DNA of 64,000 bases. Source: Kurthia senegalensis. Lineage in GTDB: Bacteria > Bacillota > Bacilli > Bacillales_A > Planococcaceae. A program made the position numbers and the translations under genes. Positions within the stretch are counted from its first letter, which is position 1. Every line of letters begins with the position of its first letter. The notes under the pieces were generated by a model. It had not been told where the DNA came from, did not search any database, and worked only from the letters and a program-made list of their open reading frames with translations. Shown piece by piece: positions 19,538 to 29,192 of this stretch. Location of the stretch: contig NZ_HE611067.1 of assembly GCF_000285595.1 (NCBI RefSeq), positions 290,482 through 354,481 on the forward strand, given 5' to 3'.

Positions 19538-19903
19538 TTATCCAATTAAACCAATCACCGTAAAGAAAATAAGCATGTATGCGAGTGTTACCGCATAAAT
19601 AATATATTGTTTTTGTTCTTTACGGTATTTATACTCGATCAAAATACGCGTGCCGACAAAAATAATAATGAACGCAAAAATAGAATACGGTGTCGAGTGG
19701 TGTACGATGAACATTTCAATCATTAACACAATTAAAAATACGATGTAATACATTCTCTCAATTTGTTTATGCCACATGTTCACGTATTGATATTTTCCCT
19801 TTGGTTGCGGTGGAATGTTGTACACACGTGTAACGAGCTTCGTGACAAAAACCATCACGAGTACCGCCAAAATAAAAAATAAAATCCAAGCAATTAAATC
19901 CAT
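19538..19903 (-). CDS. DUF4181 membrane protein, copy 1
   Basis: A 121-aa membrane protein with four hydrophobic segments and the basic motif IEYKYRKEQKQYI between helices 3 and 4, consistent with DUF4181. AAAGGAG precedes the ATG. It is divergent from the S66 peptidase gene and has a likely paralogue just beyond that gene (21001-21369). Function unknown. Confidence 0.65.
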   Translation of the reverse strand: MDLIAWILFFILAVLVMVFVTKLVTRVYNIPPQPKGKYQYVNMWHKQIERMYYIVFLIVLMIEMFIVHHSTPYSIFAFIIIFVGTRILIEYKYRKEQKQYIIYAVTLAYMLIFFTVIGLIG

Positions 19904-19963
19904 GATTGTACTCCTTTTACGAAACGTTTATACTAGTCAATAAAATAAAAAGGTGGTGTTCTT

Positions 19964-20932
19964 ATGATTATACCAGTAAAGCTCCGTCCTGGTGATGAAA
20001 TACGCGTCATTGCCCCGAGTCGAAGTGCCACAATCATCGGTGAAGCGGGTATGCATCTTGCGAAACAAAAACTCGAAGCACTCGGCTACGTCGTCACGTT
20101 CGGCAATCATATTTTTGAGACGAATCTTTTTCATTCTTCCTCCATTCAACATCGTGTAGATGATTTGCATGACGCTTTTCGTGATCCACATGTGAAAGCT
20201 ATTTTAACCGTCATCGGTGGATACAATAGCAATGAATTGCTGCCTTATATTGATTATCATTTATTGAAAAACAACCCGAAAATATTTTGCGGATATAGTG
20301 ATATAACCGCTCTTGCCACGGCTATTATGACAAAGTCCGAACTCGTCACGTATTCAGGTCCTCACTTCTCAACATTTCAAATGGAAAAAGGAACGTCTTA
20401 TCACGAACAAAATTTTCTGAAATGTCTGACAGAAGAACACCCTTTCGAAGTAACACCCTCTTCTTATTGGAGTGATGATCTTTGGTTCCTCAACCAAGAA
20501 GAACGCCACTTTGAACAAACAAAATGGAAAGTGTATACGGAAGGCAATGCGTGTGGACAAGTGCTCGGTGGGAATCTGTGTACACTTAATTTACTCCAAG
20601 GCACACCGTACTTTCCGAAAGCACAAGATCGAAAAATTTTACTTTTAGAAGAGGATGAACAAACGGACGCCCCTACATTCGCACGAAACCTGCATTCTCT
20701 TTTGCAAAACGTAACGAACGTTCAAGGGATTTTAATTGGGCGTTTCCAGCGTAAATCTCAAATTTCTGAACAGCAACTTCAATTCATATTCGACAGCATC
20801 CCACTATTAAAAGAAATTCCGGTCATGTACGACGTGGACTTCGGTCATACACAATCTATGTTTACATTCCCGATTGGTGGCACCATTCATTTCGATACTA
20901 CGTCGAAAACGTTGAAATTTTGGCGATTTTAG
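19964..20932 (+). CDS. S66 peptidase (LD-carboxypeptidase / MccF-like)
   Basis: A 322-aa cytosolic S66 serine peptidase. The opening LRPGDEIRVIAPSRS, the nucleophile-elbow region VIGGYNSNELLPYID followed by CGYSDITAL, the Glu in LLLEEDEQTDAP and the catalytic His in DVDFGHTQSMFTFPIGG are visible. The S66 family includes murein LD-carboxypeptidase (tetrapeptide recycling) and MccF (microcin C immunity). The internal sequence resembles the MccF-like branch of Firmicutes more than E. coli LdcA, so I leave the substrate open. AAAGGTGGTG precedes the ATG. Confidence 0.85.
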   Translation: MIIPVKLRPGDEIRVIAPSRSATIIGEAGMHLAKQKLEALGYVVTFGNHIFETNLFHSSSIQHRVDDLHDAFRDPHVKAILTVIGGYNSNELLPYIDYHLLKNNPKIFCGYSDITALATAIMTKSELVTYSGPHFSTFQMEKGTSYHEQNFLKCLTEEHPFEVTPSSYWSDDLWFLNQEERHFEQTKWKVYTEGNACGQVLGGNLCTLNLLQGTPYFPKAQDRKILLLEEDEQTDAPTFARNLHSLLQNVTNVQGILIGRFQRKSQISEQQLQFIFDSIPLLKEIPVMYDVDFGHTQSMFTFPIGGTIHFDTTSKTLKFWRF

Positions 20933-21000
20933 TACGTATCTAGCTTCTGATTAGACGTAGTGAGAGGCTCTATTTATAATAGAAGAAACAGGAGGTCACC

Positions 21001-21369
21001 ATGAATTTTCTTTTTATCATTATTATTTTCTTTATTGCATCATATGTTTTAGAAACGGCAATCCGCAAACAATTGAACGTACCGAAAACAGCTGCTTCTG
21101 TAGTACCTGTTAACCGCGTGCATAAAATTGGGAAAAATATTATTTTAGGATTGTTAATTGCCACATTATTAGTGAGCTTCACGACAACGATTCACGTGTT
21201 ATGGATCTTTTTAATTATCATTTTTGCGCAATATATATTCGACATTATTATGCAATTCAAATATGCACGTCAAACGAAAGAGCATTTAATTAATTTGTTT
21301 TTCTTAATCTTTTACGGACTCGCAGCCGTTGCGATTTATTTCGTAAACCCTGCAATCTACTCCGTTTAA
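21001..21369 (+). CDS. DUF4181 membrane protein, copy 2
   Basis: A 122-aa protein with four hydrophobic segments and a basic stretch (MQFKYARQTKEHLI) at the same place as in the gene at 19538-19903. The shared layout suggests the two are divergent paralogues flanking the S66 peptidase gene. AGGAGGTCACC precedes the ATG. A strong terminator follows. Confidence 0.65.
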   Translation: MNFLFIIIIFFIASYVLETAIRKQLNVPKTAASVVPVNRVHKIGKNIILGLLIATLLVSFTTTIHVLWIFLIIIFAQYIFDIIMQFKYARQTKEHLINLFFLIFYGLAAVAIYFVNPAIYSV

Positions 21370-21398
21370 TCTAAGAAATCTAGATGAATTTGTGCGAA

Positions 21399-21437
21399 AG
21401 AGCAGTCACGATGTTAACATCGTGACTGCTCTTTTTA
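21399..21437 (+). terminator. intrinsic terminator
   Basis: AGAGCAGTCACGATGTT and AACATCGTGACTGCTCT form a perfect stem of about 17 bp followed by five T. Confidence 0.9.
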
Positions 21438-21479
21438 TTAAACTACCATTTCATCTAGTCTTTTTATGTAGTATTTCAC

Positions 21480-21583
21480 ACCAAAAAAGCTCAACGCCAC
21501 GATTATTGATGAGACCCGACAAACTTTAACTAAGGAGGCTCAGTGATTCACCGGCGAAAGCATTCGTCCTGAACGAACAGAAA
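21480..21583. repeat. Bacillaceae-type intergenic repeat, copy 1
   Basis: The order of short GC-richer words (GATGAGACCC, AAGGAGGCTCAG, CCGGCGAAAGC, TCGTCCTGAACG) is that of a dispersed intergenic repeat common in Bacillaceae-related genomes. It carries no gene. A probable second copy in the opposite orientation lies at 56498-56580. Confidence 0.4.
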
Positions 21584-21620
21584 GGGTAGAGTGATTTGAA
21601 AGAACCAAATCACTCTACCC
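21584..21620. terminator. stem-loop, possible terminator
   Basis: GGGTAGAGTGATTT pairs perfectly with AAATCACTCTACCC around a 9-base loop. It lies downstream of the DUF2227-like gene on the minus strand, but the T-run is short. Confidence 0.5.
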
Positions 21621-21652
21621 AAACATTTGACGTAGAACCTTTTATTTTTCTA

Positions 21653-22342
21653 TTATTTAGGACGCTTCAATCGCTTGAAGCCTGTCAATAACATATCTAA
21701 AGACGTATGCAAAATAGTCGCTAACACATTTCCGAAGAAAAATAGTTGCAGCGGTTTCTGAACTTGTGCTAATTCTTGTTGAATCGTTTCGTACTGAATC
21801 GTCATACCAAAAGGCGCACCGTTTATTAATGTATAGACACTATTCGTTACGAATAGGACGAGCACAACTGAACCGAAATCAAAATGAAATCTTTTTTTAC
21901 GGTATTTTTTAGGCAATTTCTTTTTCGTAGCCGTAATGTAAACGATGACGAGAAGGGTCATGACTAAATAAGCTGCGTCCATCCATTCGAAATCTTGTAA
22001 AATATATTTACAAATAATATACGGTCCTAAAAAGAAAATCGTATACATGAGTCCGAGCCATATGTACCGAATCACATCACTTAAAAGGGGAAAGTGACTC
22101 CAAATAGAACGATGCGATAAAATATTTTGATAAGGATGCCAGATGAAACGTAGCGCTCCCCAACGGTAGTATAAATTACTACGTAAATCTAAATCGGGCC
22201 CCAAATAAAAAGTGCCAATTAAAAAGCCTAATACGAAATACAGAATGCTACTATCGCTTATTAAATTATAGAAAAATAACACGAGAATGAATAGCGCAAT
22301 GAATACGCTATTGACTCGGTCATGCGTTTTTCCAGATGCCAT
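21653..22342 (-). CDS. DUF2227-like membrane metal-binding protein
   Basis: A 229-aa membrane protein that opens ASGKTHDRVN and has GTFYLGPDLDLRS and ILSHRSIWSHFPLLSDVIRY further on; these His/Asp groups resemble the metal-binding ligands of DUF2227 / YdjM-type membrane metal-dependent hydrolases. About six hydrophobic segments. The ATG at 22342 is chosen over a GTG at 22351. Activity is unknown. Confidence 0.7.
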   Translation of the reverse strand: MASGKTHDRVNSVFIALFILVLFFYNLISDSSILYFVLGFLIGTFYLGPDLDLRSNLYYRWGALRFIWHPYQNILSHRSIWSHFPLLSDVIRYIWLGLMYTIFFLGPYIICKYILQDFEWMDAAYLVMTLLVIVYITATKKKLPKKYRKKRFHFDFGSVVLVLFVTNSVYTLINGAPFGMTIQYETIQQELAQVQKPLQLFFFGNVLATILHTSLDMLLTGFKRLKRPK

Positions 22343-22429
22343 ATTTTGCACTCTTTCTCTTTACGTTAGATTTTGTAATTATTATACCGTTTTTACGTAC
22401 AAATGAACATATGTTCGTCTGTTTTTATT

Positions 22430-22474
22430 CAAAAAAGCATGGAAGTACGCAGTCCATAACTGCTCTTCCATGCT
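22430..22474 (-). terminator. terminator of the subtilisin gene
   Basis: AGCATGGAAG/CTTCCATGCT stem with a T-run on the minus strand, directly after the protease stop codon. Confidence 0.7.
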
Positions 22475-22480
22475 ATCGTA

Positions 22481-24883
22481 TTATTTGGCGACATAAACAG
22501 CTAAATTCGCCGTATAACTTTTTCCTTTTTGAACGGTCACGACAAGCTTTTGTTTTTGCTTTTGTGTCGGGATTTTCACGGTGTATTTCCCTGTTTTTTT
22601 CATCGTCGTCTTCCCGATTACTTTCTTACCACTTTTAACCGTCACACTTGCTCCCTTAGCCGCGTATCCCGTTACGATTTTAGACGTCGGTTTTACAGGA
22701 TCGACGAGTGCCCGAAGTACAGCGGCTTGTAACACGTTTTCACCATTAAGGCGTCCATAACCCGATACGAGATCTTTCCCAACTGCGAGCTTGCCACTAT
22801 CTGTCTCGACTTCTCCATTACCGACGCCAACTAAATTGTATAAATCTTTCGTCGTCGTTTGTTGATTATCTGTATCTTTTTGTGTAAAGGCAATCGTTTT
22901 TGTCGTTTGTTGTAACAGTTTCTTTAAATTTGAATTCGTGATTGTCGGATAAATAGACTTCACTAAACCCGCTACCGCTGCCACATGCGGCGCAGCCATC
23001 GACGTACCACTTAAATACGTCACATTCCCATTCGGTACTAAGCTCGGAATGTTCGTTCCTGGTGCAACAATGTCTAATTTTTTACCGTAATTCGAATAAT
23101 CCGCAACGACATCTAAGGCATTCGTCGCTCCGACTGAAATAACGTATTTAGAAGAAGCCGGGTATGATAATCCTTGTAACCCGTCATTCCCACTTGCAAC
23201 GACGACCGCTACTTTGTTGTCGTATGCATATTTCAAAGCACTTTCTAACGTTCGACTATACGATCCACCTAAGCTCAAATTAATAACATCCGCACCTTGG
23301 TTCACTGCGTAAATAATGCCGAGCGCGATATTTTCATTATTTCCTGCTCCATCCGCATCTAACACTTTAATCGGTAAGATTTTCGTATATTGGTTAATCC
23401 CTTCCATCGAATATCCATTATTCGCCTCCGCTGCGATAATGCCGGCTACGTGTGTCCCATGTCCATGATCGTCCATTGCTGGCTCATTACGATCGATATA
23501 ATTCCGTCCTTCATTCATCAATACGACGTTCGATAAATCTGCGAGCGTATTGTCTACTCCGGTATCTAACACTGCAATTTTCGTTTCATCCATAAATAAG
23601 CGGTTCGTAATTTTTTGCATTTTCGTATATTGAATATCTGCAGCAAACAATCCTTCTGCCCCGGTATTTTCTAATGCCCATTGGTATTTGTATTGAATAT
23701 CATTCGAAAAATTTTCATACGTCTTAACCGGCTCCACGTACGCTATTTTCGAATTGTCTTCTAAAAGAGACACGACATCTGAAGCGTCTTCTGTCATTTC
23801 TAATACGTACGTGTTATCTAATCCACTATGTCCGAGCGCACTCGTCGATTTAATATCGAGATTTTTTTGTGCATCTACTTGTTTTTGTACCGACTGGATC
23901 GATTGTCCATCTTTCATTTTAACGATGACTTTCGATGAAACATTCGGTTGTACAACGAGACCTGTTGCTCGAACGAGTACGTCAGAAAGAGCTTCCCCTT
24001 CGAAACCCGCTTCCATATTTAACTCATCCGCCGATTGTTGTAATTGTTGTTTCAAACGCTTCGGTACAGACTCATATACCATATCGTATAAAGAAGAAAT
24101 GGCATCACTTTCTTCTTCATTAATCACATAAGTCGAATCAAAACTTTTCGTATTCACTTCTTCTATGAGCGGCTGTAAAATTAATAATTGTGTATACAAA
24201 TCATCTTTAAGCCCTCTCTGTTTGACGAGTTGCTTCACGACAAAAGGAGACGCTTTATAATAAAGAGAAGATAGTTCTTGCCCTTCGGCTGTTTTTGCTA
24301 ATGTTCCATCACGGAATAAGCGAATATCTTTTAATAAGACAGACGCATTCGATTTTCCTTGCGTACTCGACTCCACCGGACAAATAAGCGTCGCTTCATT
24401 CGTCGTCTCAGGAGATAATTTTTCTAAAGATGCTTGCAACGTATAATTGGCGGACGCATTCGCCTGTCCTTCTTCTCCGTTATAAGATACTTCTATATAA
24501 TAGGGACCGTTCCATGCGAGTGGAAAATCAATCGTTCCACTCTTTTTATGAATCGTTGCCGTCACGTACGATTCATAAACGAAATCATCCATTGCACGGT
24601 CTGCACTTGAATATACTTTCACGGTTACGGTTTGTTTACTATTTACAGTAAAGCGAATGTGCGAATACGTGGACGTAACATTCGTACTTGGAAACACTTG
24701 ATACCACTGCGTCTCACCTGCTTTCAACTGTCCTTGCATCGGCACGTACACTAATAGTTCAGGCGCTTTCAAAATCGTCACACGATCCGCCGCATCCGCG
24801 ACTTGGTTACTCCATCCGAAACAACCCATTAACACAAGACTAATGAACGACAACTGAACGATTCGTTTTACTGCTTCGTTCAA
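22481..24883 (-). CDS. secreted subtilisin-like serine protease (S8)
   Basis: An 800-aa extracellular protease. Order: signal peptide (about 1-32, ending ADAA), a beta-rich PPC-like N-terminal domain (about 40-155), a helical linker, an I9-like inhibitor propeptide (about 315-395, ending AYVEPVKTYENF), the S8 domain with Asp in AVLDTGVDN, His in DDHGHGTHVAGIIA and Ser in LSGTSMAAPHVAAVAG, and a C-terminal Lys-rich Ig-like (Big-type) domain. The charged C-terminal repeat (KSGKKVIGKTTMKKTGKY) may bind the wall. A TTG start at 24883 has GGAGGGA ahead. Probably a nutritional or wall-associated protease. Confidence 0.92.
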   Translation of the reverse strand: MNEAVKRIVQLSFISLVLMGCFGWSNQVADAADRVTILKAPELLVYVPMQGQLKAGETQWYQVFPSTNVTSTYSHIRFTVNSKQTVTVKVYSSADRAMDDFVYESYVTATIHKKSGTIDFPLAWNGPYYIEVSYNGEEGQANASANYTLQASLEKLSPETTNEATLICPVESSTQGKSNASVLLKDIRLFRDGTLAKTAEGQELSSLYYKASPFVVKQLVKQRGLKDDLYTQLLILQPLIEEVNTKSFDSTYVINEEESDAISSLYDMVYESVPKRLKQQLQQSADELNMEAGFEGEALSDVLVRATGLVVQPNVSSKVIVKMKDGQSIQSVQKQVDAQKNLDIKSTSALGHSGLDNTYVLEMTEDASDVVSLLEDNSKIAYVEPVKTYENFSNDIQYKYQWALENTGAEGLFAADIQYTKMQKITNRLFMDETKIAVLDTGVDNTLADLSNVVLMNEGRNYIDRNEPAMDDHGHGTHVAGIIAAEANNGYSMEGINQYTKILPIKVLDADGAGNNENIALGIIYAVNQGADVINLSLGGSYSRTLESALKYAYDNKVAVVVASGNDGLQGLSYPASSKYVISVGATNALDVVADYSNYGKKLDIVAPGTNIPSLVPNGNVTYLSGTSMAAPHVAAVAGLVKSIYPTITNSNLKKLLQQTTKTIAFTQKDTDNQQTTTKDLYNLVGVGNGEVETDSGKLAVGKDLVSGYGRLNGENVLQAAVLRALVDPVKPTSKIVTGYAAKGASVTVKSGKKVIGKTTMKKTGKYTVKIPTQKQKQKLVVTVQKGKSYTANLAVYVAK

Positions 24884-24920
24884 TCTAATCCCTCCGTATT
24901 TTCACATTTTTCTTTTTAGT

Positions 24921-24964
24921 AAAAAAGCACCTACATATCAAAAGCGATATGTGGTGCTTTTTTA
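24921..24964 (-). terminator. terminator of the lysine-type ABC operon
   Basis: AAAAAGCACCTACATATC with GATATGTGGTGCTTTTT, a long stem with a T-run on the minus strand just after the ATP-binding protein gene. Confidence 0.85.
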
Positions 24965-24973
24965 TTATATCGG

Positions 24974-25705
24974 TTACTTTAATGCTCTCTTTAGAAAAGT
25001 TTTCGTACGTTCATGTTGCGGATTGTTAAATACTTGTTCCGGAGACCCATCTTCCACGATGACGCCTTTATCCATAAAGACGATTCGATCGGAAATTTCT
25101 CTCGCAAATTCCATCTCATGCGTCACGATAATCATCGTCAGACCGCTTTCAGCTAATTCTTTCATTACTTTTAACACTTCCCCAACCATTTCCGGATCGA
25201 GTGCTGAAGTTGGTTCATCAAAAAGAATCGCATCTGGCTGCATAGAAAGAGCGCGGGCAATCGCGACACGTTGTTTTTGACCACCTGATAATTGTGCTGG
25301 ACGCGCATTAATATACCGTTCCATCCCAACTACTTTCAAGTAGTTCATCGCGACTTCTTTTGCTTCTTCTTTTGATTTTTTTAAAATTTTCGTTTGCCCA
25401 ACCGTACAATTGTGCAGAACATCCCAATTGTTAAACAAGTTAAATTGTTGGAATACCATTCCTAAATGTTTACGATAATCGTTCAAATTGCTTTTCGATA
25501 AAATATTTTCCCCGCGGTAATTAATCTCGCCACCTGTCGGATATTCTAATAAATTAATACAGCGGAGTAACGTCGATTTTCCTGAACCGGAAGAACCGAT
25601 AACCGTAACGACTTCCCCTTTATTAACGGAAAAGTTAACGTCTTTTAGCACCTCGTGTGAGCCAAATGATTTGTTTAAATGGCGAATATCAATAATTGTT
25701 TCCAT
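24974..25705 (-). CDS. polar amino-acid ABC transporter ATP-binding protein
   Basis: A 243-aa ABC ATPase of the GlnQ/ArtP group: Walker [11 protein letters not shown]-loop VFQQFNLF, signature [15 protein letters not shown] and Walker [23 protein letters not shown] precedes the ATG. It drives the permease encoded 11 bases upstream. A lysine riboswitch stands at the head of the operon, so the substrate is probably lysine (inference from regulation). Confidence 0.93.
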   Translation of the reverse strand: METIIDIRHLNKSFGSHEVLKDVNFSVNKGEVVTVIGSSGSGKSTLLRCINLLEYPTGGEINYRGENILSKSNLNDYRKHLGMVFQQFNLFNNWDVLHNCTVGQTKILKKSKEEAKEVAMNYLKVVGMERYINARPAQLSGGQKQRVAIARALSMQPDAILFDEPTSALDPEMVGEVLKVMKELAESGLTMIIVTHEMEFAREISDRIVFMDKGVIVEDGSPEQVFNNPQHERTKTFLKRALK

Positions 25706-25716
25706 CAGCGTTCTCC

Positions 25717-26505
25717 TTACTCGTTATTTTTCGGACGAGTAATGCCTGCTTCATCAATCATTTGATACGTGGCATTGCCTTCTAAGCGTCGTTCGAAGAA
25801 TCGTAAAATTTGTGTTGCCGTAATCGTCATAACTAAGTAAATAATACATGCAATAAAGAATGATTCGAAGTAACGGAAGTTCGCACCCGCAATCGTTTTT
25901 GTTTGGAAGTACAGTTCCGTAACCGTAATAACATTCAGTACAGACGTATCTTTAATATTCATAATAAATTGGTTCCCTGTCGCAGGTAAAATATTGCGTA
26001 ACACTTGCGGTAATACGACCGTCGTCATCGTCGTCCAGTGCCCCATACCAATCGCACGTGCCGCTTCGAATTGACCTTTATCAATTCCAATAATACCGCC
26101 TCGTACAATTTCAGCCATGTAGGCTCCTGTGTTCAATGATACGATTAAAATAGCCGCAAATAGTGCCGGCATATCGCCACTGAAACCAAAATTCGTTCCG
26201 ATTGCTTTTTCTAACCATTGCATAAATAATGGTGTTCCGTAGAAGATGACCATCGCTTGAACGATCATCGGTGTTCCTCGGAAGAATTCTACATAAACAC
26301 GTAGCAATCCATTAATTATTTTTAATGCATTTTTTCGAAAACCACCAACATTCATCTTAGGAATCGTATTAATGACGCCAATAATCAAGCCGATCAATGC
26401 ACCAATAATTGTCCCAATTGTTGAAATAACTAGGGTCATCCAAGCGCCATGTAAAAGCATCGGCCAGTTATTTGTAATAATATTTATAAACCACTCTAAG
26501 CTCAT
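25717..26505 (-). CDS. polar amino-acid ABC transporter permease
   Basis: A 262-aa inner-membrane permease of the HisM/GlnP type, with the N-terminal [20 protein letters not shown] helix, the [10 protein letters not shown] motif and the EAA-like loop [32 protein letters not shown] lies before the ATG. A single permease gene means it probably works as a homodimer with two copies of the ATPase. Confidence 0.93.
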   Translation of the reverse strand: MSLEWFINIITNNWPMLLHGAWMTLVISTIGTIIGALIGLIIGVINTIPKMNVGGFRKNALKIINGLLRVYVEFFRGTPMIVQAMVIFYGTPLFMQWLEKAIGTNFGFSGDMPALFAAILIVSLNTGAYMAEIVRGGIIGIDKGQFEAARAIGMGHWTTMTTVVLPQVLRNILPATGNQFIMNIKDTSVLNVITVTELYFQTKTIAGANFRYFESFFIACIIYLVMTITATQILRFFERRLEGNATYQMIDEAGITRPKNNE

Positions 26506-26534
26506 TTCATACCCTCCTACTGAAGCAAATCGAC

Positions 26535-27380
26535 TTATTTAGCTGCTGGTTGATTTTTGATTGCCTCATCCATCAATTGCACACGCTCATCTTCAGAAAT
26601 TCCTTTTAATGCTTCATTTACTTGCTCTTTTAAATCGCTACCTTTTTTAAGTCCAACTGCAATCGCTGTATCTTCTGGATTTGTTTCGAATCCTTTACCA
26701 TCTTCAAATTCAACCATAACTAGATTGTCATTCGCTGCAGATGCAGATACACCTTCTGGACGTTCTGATACGTAACCGTCAATTTTTCCAGACTCTAACG
26801 CGACACGCATCGCTGGGAAATTATCCATTGCTGTTTGTTTGCTTACAGATGGAATTTGATCAATTACTGAATAATGGAACGTATTTAATTGTGCTGTAAT
26901 TTTTGCACCATCTAATTGATCTAATGATGTAGCACCTTCATATTTGCTACCTTTTTTCACAACGACTACAAGATTTGATGTGTAGTAGTTGTCTGAGAAA
27001 TCAATCGATTTTAGACGTTCTGCTGTTGGAGACATCCCCGCAATAATCGCATCGATTTTACCAGAAGTTAATGCTGGCACTAAGCCATCCCATTCAGTTT
27101 TAACGATAACAAGCTCTTTGTCTAAATGATCCGCGATTTTTTGTGCAATCGCGACATCGTATCCACCTGCAAATTCATTGCCGCCTTTAATTTTCACGCC
27201 GCCATTTGAATCATCGCTTTGTGTCCAGTTAAATGGTGGATAACCTGCTTCCATTCCTACTTTAAATGTCCCTTTAGAGTCTCCTGAAGATTCCGATTTT
27301 TCAGAATCTGAAGTGCCGCAACCTGCTAATGCCAGTACGAGTACGAGCATCAAGCTCATTAGTAATGTAATTTTCTTCAT
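26535..27380 (-). CDS. amino-acid ABC transporter substrate-binding lipoprotein
   Basis: A 281-aa lipoprotein with lipobox VLALAGC, a Ser/Asp-rich linker, and an SBP_bac_3 domain (VGMEAGYPPFNW, DVAIAQKIADHL, AIIAGMSPTAERLKSIDFSDNYY). The ATG at 27380 follows AAAAAGGAG; an in-frame start at 27410 lacks a ribosome binding site. First gene of the operon, 50 bases after the riboswitch terminator. Lysine is the predicted ligand because of the riboswitch. Confidence 0.93.
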   Translation of the reverse strand: MKKITLLMSLMLVLVLALAGCGTSDSEKSESSGDSKGTFKVGMEAGYPPFNWTQSDDSNGGVKIKGGNEFAGGYDVAIAQKIADHLDKELVIVKTEWDGLVPALTSGKIDAIIAGMSPTAERLKSIDFSDNYYTSNLVVVVKKGSKYEGATSLDQLDGAKITAQLNTFHYSVIDQIPSVSKQTAMDNFPAMRVALESGKIDGYVSERPEGVSASAANDNLVMVEFEDGKGFETNPEDTAIAVGLKKGSDLKEQVNEALKGISEDERVQLMDEAIKNQPAAK

Positions 27381-27430
27381 TTTATAATCTCCTTTTTCCT
27401 TTATTTCCATTTTTTCTTTTCATTCAATAA

Positions 27431-27466
27431 TAAAAAGGGACCCGAGTAAACTCAGGCCCCTTGAAT
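27431..27466 (-). terminator. riboswitch expression-platform terminator
   Basis: On the minus strand, AAGGGGCCTGAG and CTCGGGTCCCTT form a stem followed by a T-run, between the lysine aptamer and the substrate-binding protein gene. Lysine binding should favour this terminator. Confidence 0.8.
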
Positions 27467-27499
27467 GATCAGTACCAGAATCCACAACACGTTCGTTTT

Positions 27500-27684
27500 T
27501 TAGAGATAGCGCAACTCATTTAACTACTTAAATGAGACAGTCCTGCAATTATTAATTGCAGACCCAGCAAAAAATGGTGAGATCCATTTTAAGCTTCGGC
27601 GACATTTCCTTCTTTTTAGCTTCATCGTTTTCTCTAACTCGACTAAAAACTAATAAATATCGCGCCTCTACCTCACATTCGTGT
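27500..27684 (-). ncRNA. lysine riboswitch (L-box) aptamer
   Basis: Reading the minus strand, the leader has the conserved L-box blocks in the correct order: GAGGTAGAGGCGCGA, a stem, GTCGCCGAAG, TGCTGGGTCTGCAATT with its TTGCAGGACTGTC partner, and a closing GCGCTATCTC. P1 forms between GAGGTAG (near 27676) and CTATCTC (near 27504). It is directly followed by a terminator, so the amino-acid ABC operon is shut off when lysine is abundant. This is the best evidence that the transporter carries lysine. Confidence 0.88.
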
Positions 27685-27779
27685 GAGGCATTCATATCTT
27701 TAATATGTCATTACTATACAATAGTGAAATTTCTATGTCAACATAACTTATCATTTTTTTAGAAAATTTTAAGTTTTTA

Positions 27780-28085
27780 GTTAAGTATATGGTAGCATTC
27801 GATGTACCCTTTTTCCGAGTAGCACTTCCTTCTCGCTGCTTCGATTAGCATCATATTTACTTTACGAAATAGCACGTATCCTTCTACACATCAAACGTAT
27901 CGTATTTATTTGTAAGAATAGCAGAAAGTCGTTTAAAAATGGGACGTCATTCGTAGATTTTTTTATGAACTAGACAATATAGTAACATAATAAGTGCCCT
28001 TTCAAGACGGTTTCAGAAAAAATCGATGTGCAGCATAAGCATCTACTACTACCTATACGACGAAACATTCAATTTTTATGCCATT
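27780..28085. other. intergenic, no gene seen
   Basis: About 300 AT-rich bases upstream of the riboswitch transcript and downstream of the lipoprotein gene. It should hold the promoter of the lysine transporter operon at its left edge. I see no gene. Confidence 0.45.
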
Positions 28086-28559
28086 TTATTTAGCAATGTG
28101 TAGCGGGACGTAGTAAATCGCTTCACCATTTTTAAACTCGGCATCGATTTTGACAACATATGACCCTCGCTCTTTAATCGCTTCGATCGATTCGTAATGT
28201 GCCATTTCTTCGTCTTCTTTATTATACAATGTGACATCATAATAAATCGGCATCGGATCGAAGCCTACTTTTAAATAGCGAAATGCCTTCACATTTACTT
28301 TTTTCATTTCGGCTACTTCTTTTGAAGGCGGGAGCATGTCCATTTGACGTATGTGTTTCGTCTGACCATTCGGCAGTGTAAATGTCCAGTCGTAAGAAGT
28401 TACTTCGATTTTTTTAATAAGGACATCACTAACAGCTAAAAATAAAGTAGGTGGTTTTTCGTCTATTACACGTTCTTCTACTGATTCTTCTTTAGGCTGG
28501 CAACTAGAAAGTAATAGCAACATAAGGAGAAAGCATACAAACGCCCCATATTTCTTCAT
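28086..28559 (-). CDS. small lipoprotein of unknown function
   Basis: A 157-aa protein with a lipoprotein signal (FLLMLLLLSSCQP, Cys about residue 20), then an acidic linker and a beta-rich domain. ATG at 28559 is preferred because GGAG lies 10 bases ahead; a GTG at 28568 is too close to it. No family recognised; it should be anchored on the outer face of the membrane. Confidence 0.7.
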   Translation of the reverse strand: MKKYGAFVCFLLMLLLLSSCQPKEESVEERVIDEKPPTLFLAVSDVLIKKIEVTSYDWTFTLPNGQTKHIRQMDMLPPSKEVAEMKKVNVKAFRYLKVGFDPMPIYYDVTLYNKEDEEMAHYESIEAIKERGSYVVKIDAEFKNGEAIYYVPLHIAK

Positions 28560-28741
28560 TTGATACACACTCCTTTTCTCATTAGAACATCCGATAAATA
28601 TGCTAATCTAAACATCTATTTTCTTGAAAATATATATTTTTTCATTTATATTTAGTACAACAACATGTTGCATGTTGACTTATGAACTCCCATTCATAAG
28701 TTGGATTTTCATACGTAATTGTATGATTCCACTCATCTCAT

Positions 28742-28778
28742 AAAAAGGACCAACTCTTCCCCAGGGTTGGTCCTTTCC
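28742..28778 (-). terminator. terminator of the thioesterase gene
   Basis: AAAGGACCAAC/GTTGGTCCTTT stem with an 11-base loop and a T-run on the minus strand. Confidence 0.85.
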
Positions 28779-28781
28779 CTT

Positions 28782-29192
28782 TTATTTTTTCGTTACAACT
28801 GCCATCGTACAACGTGAAATACAAATCGCATCACCTTGTTCATCCGTTATGCGAATGTCCCAAACCATCGTCGAACGACCGATATGAAAAGGCGTTGCAG
28901 TTGCTGTGACGATACCGTCACGCTTTCCTTTTAAATGGTTCGCATTAATTTCTAAACCGACTGTATATTGTTTTTCAGGATCAATATTTAAAAATGCCGC
29001 AATCGAAGCCGCTGTTTCAGCGAGCGCCACGGAAGCGCCCCCATGTAAAAGTCCCATCGGCTGATGCGTTTTAGGTCCGACCGGCATCGTACATACGACT
29101 TTATCTTTTTCTAATGTAACGAAGTTCATGTCTAACGTACCGATTAATGTATTTTCTAATTTTCCTTCTTGCATTAATTGTAAAAAATCCAC
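28782..29192 (-). CDS. hotdog-fold acyl-CoA thioesterase (PaaI/MenI-like)
   Basis: A 136-aa single hotdog domain. The signature QPMGLLHGGASVALAETAAS carries the catalytic Glu and the HGG loop of the 4HBT PaaI/MenI group, which includes YuxO, the DHNA-CoA thioesterase of menaquinone synthesis. Substrate cannot be read from the sequence and no menaquinone gene is adjacent. A GTG start at 29192 lies 8 bases from GGAGG; an upstream TTG (29198) is only 2 bases away. Confidence 0.85.
   Translation of the reverse strand: MDFLQLMQEGKLENTLIGTLDMNFVTLEKDKVVCTMPVGPKTHQPMGLLHGGASVALAETAASIAAFLNIDPEKQYTVGLEINANHLKGKRDGIVTATATPFHIGRSTMVWDIRITDEQGDAICISRCTMAVVTKK

Noticed and set aside
22481..24883. Several long plus-strand frames opposite the subtilisin gene
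   Set aside because: They are antisense shadows without ribosome sites; the minus-strand protease has complete domains.
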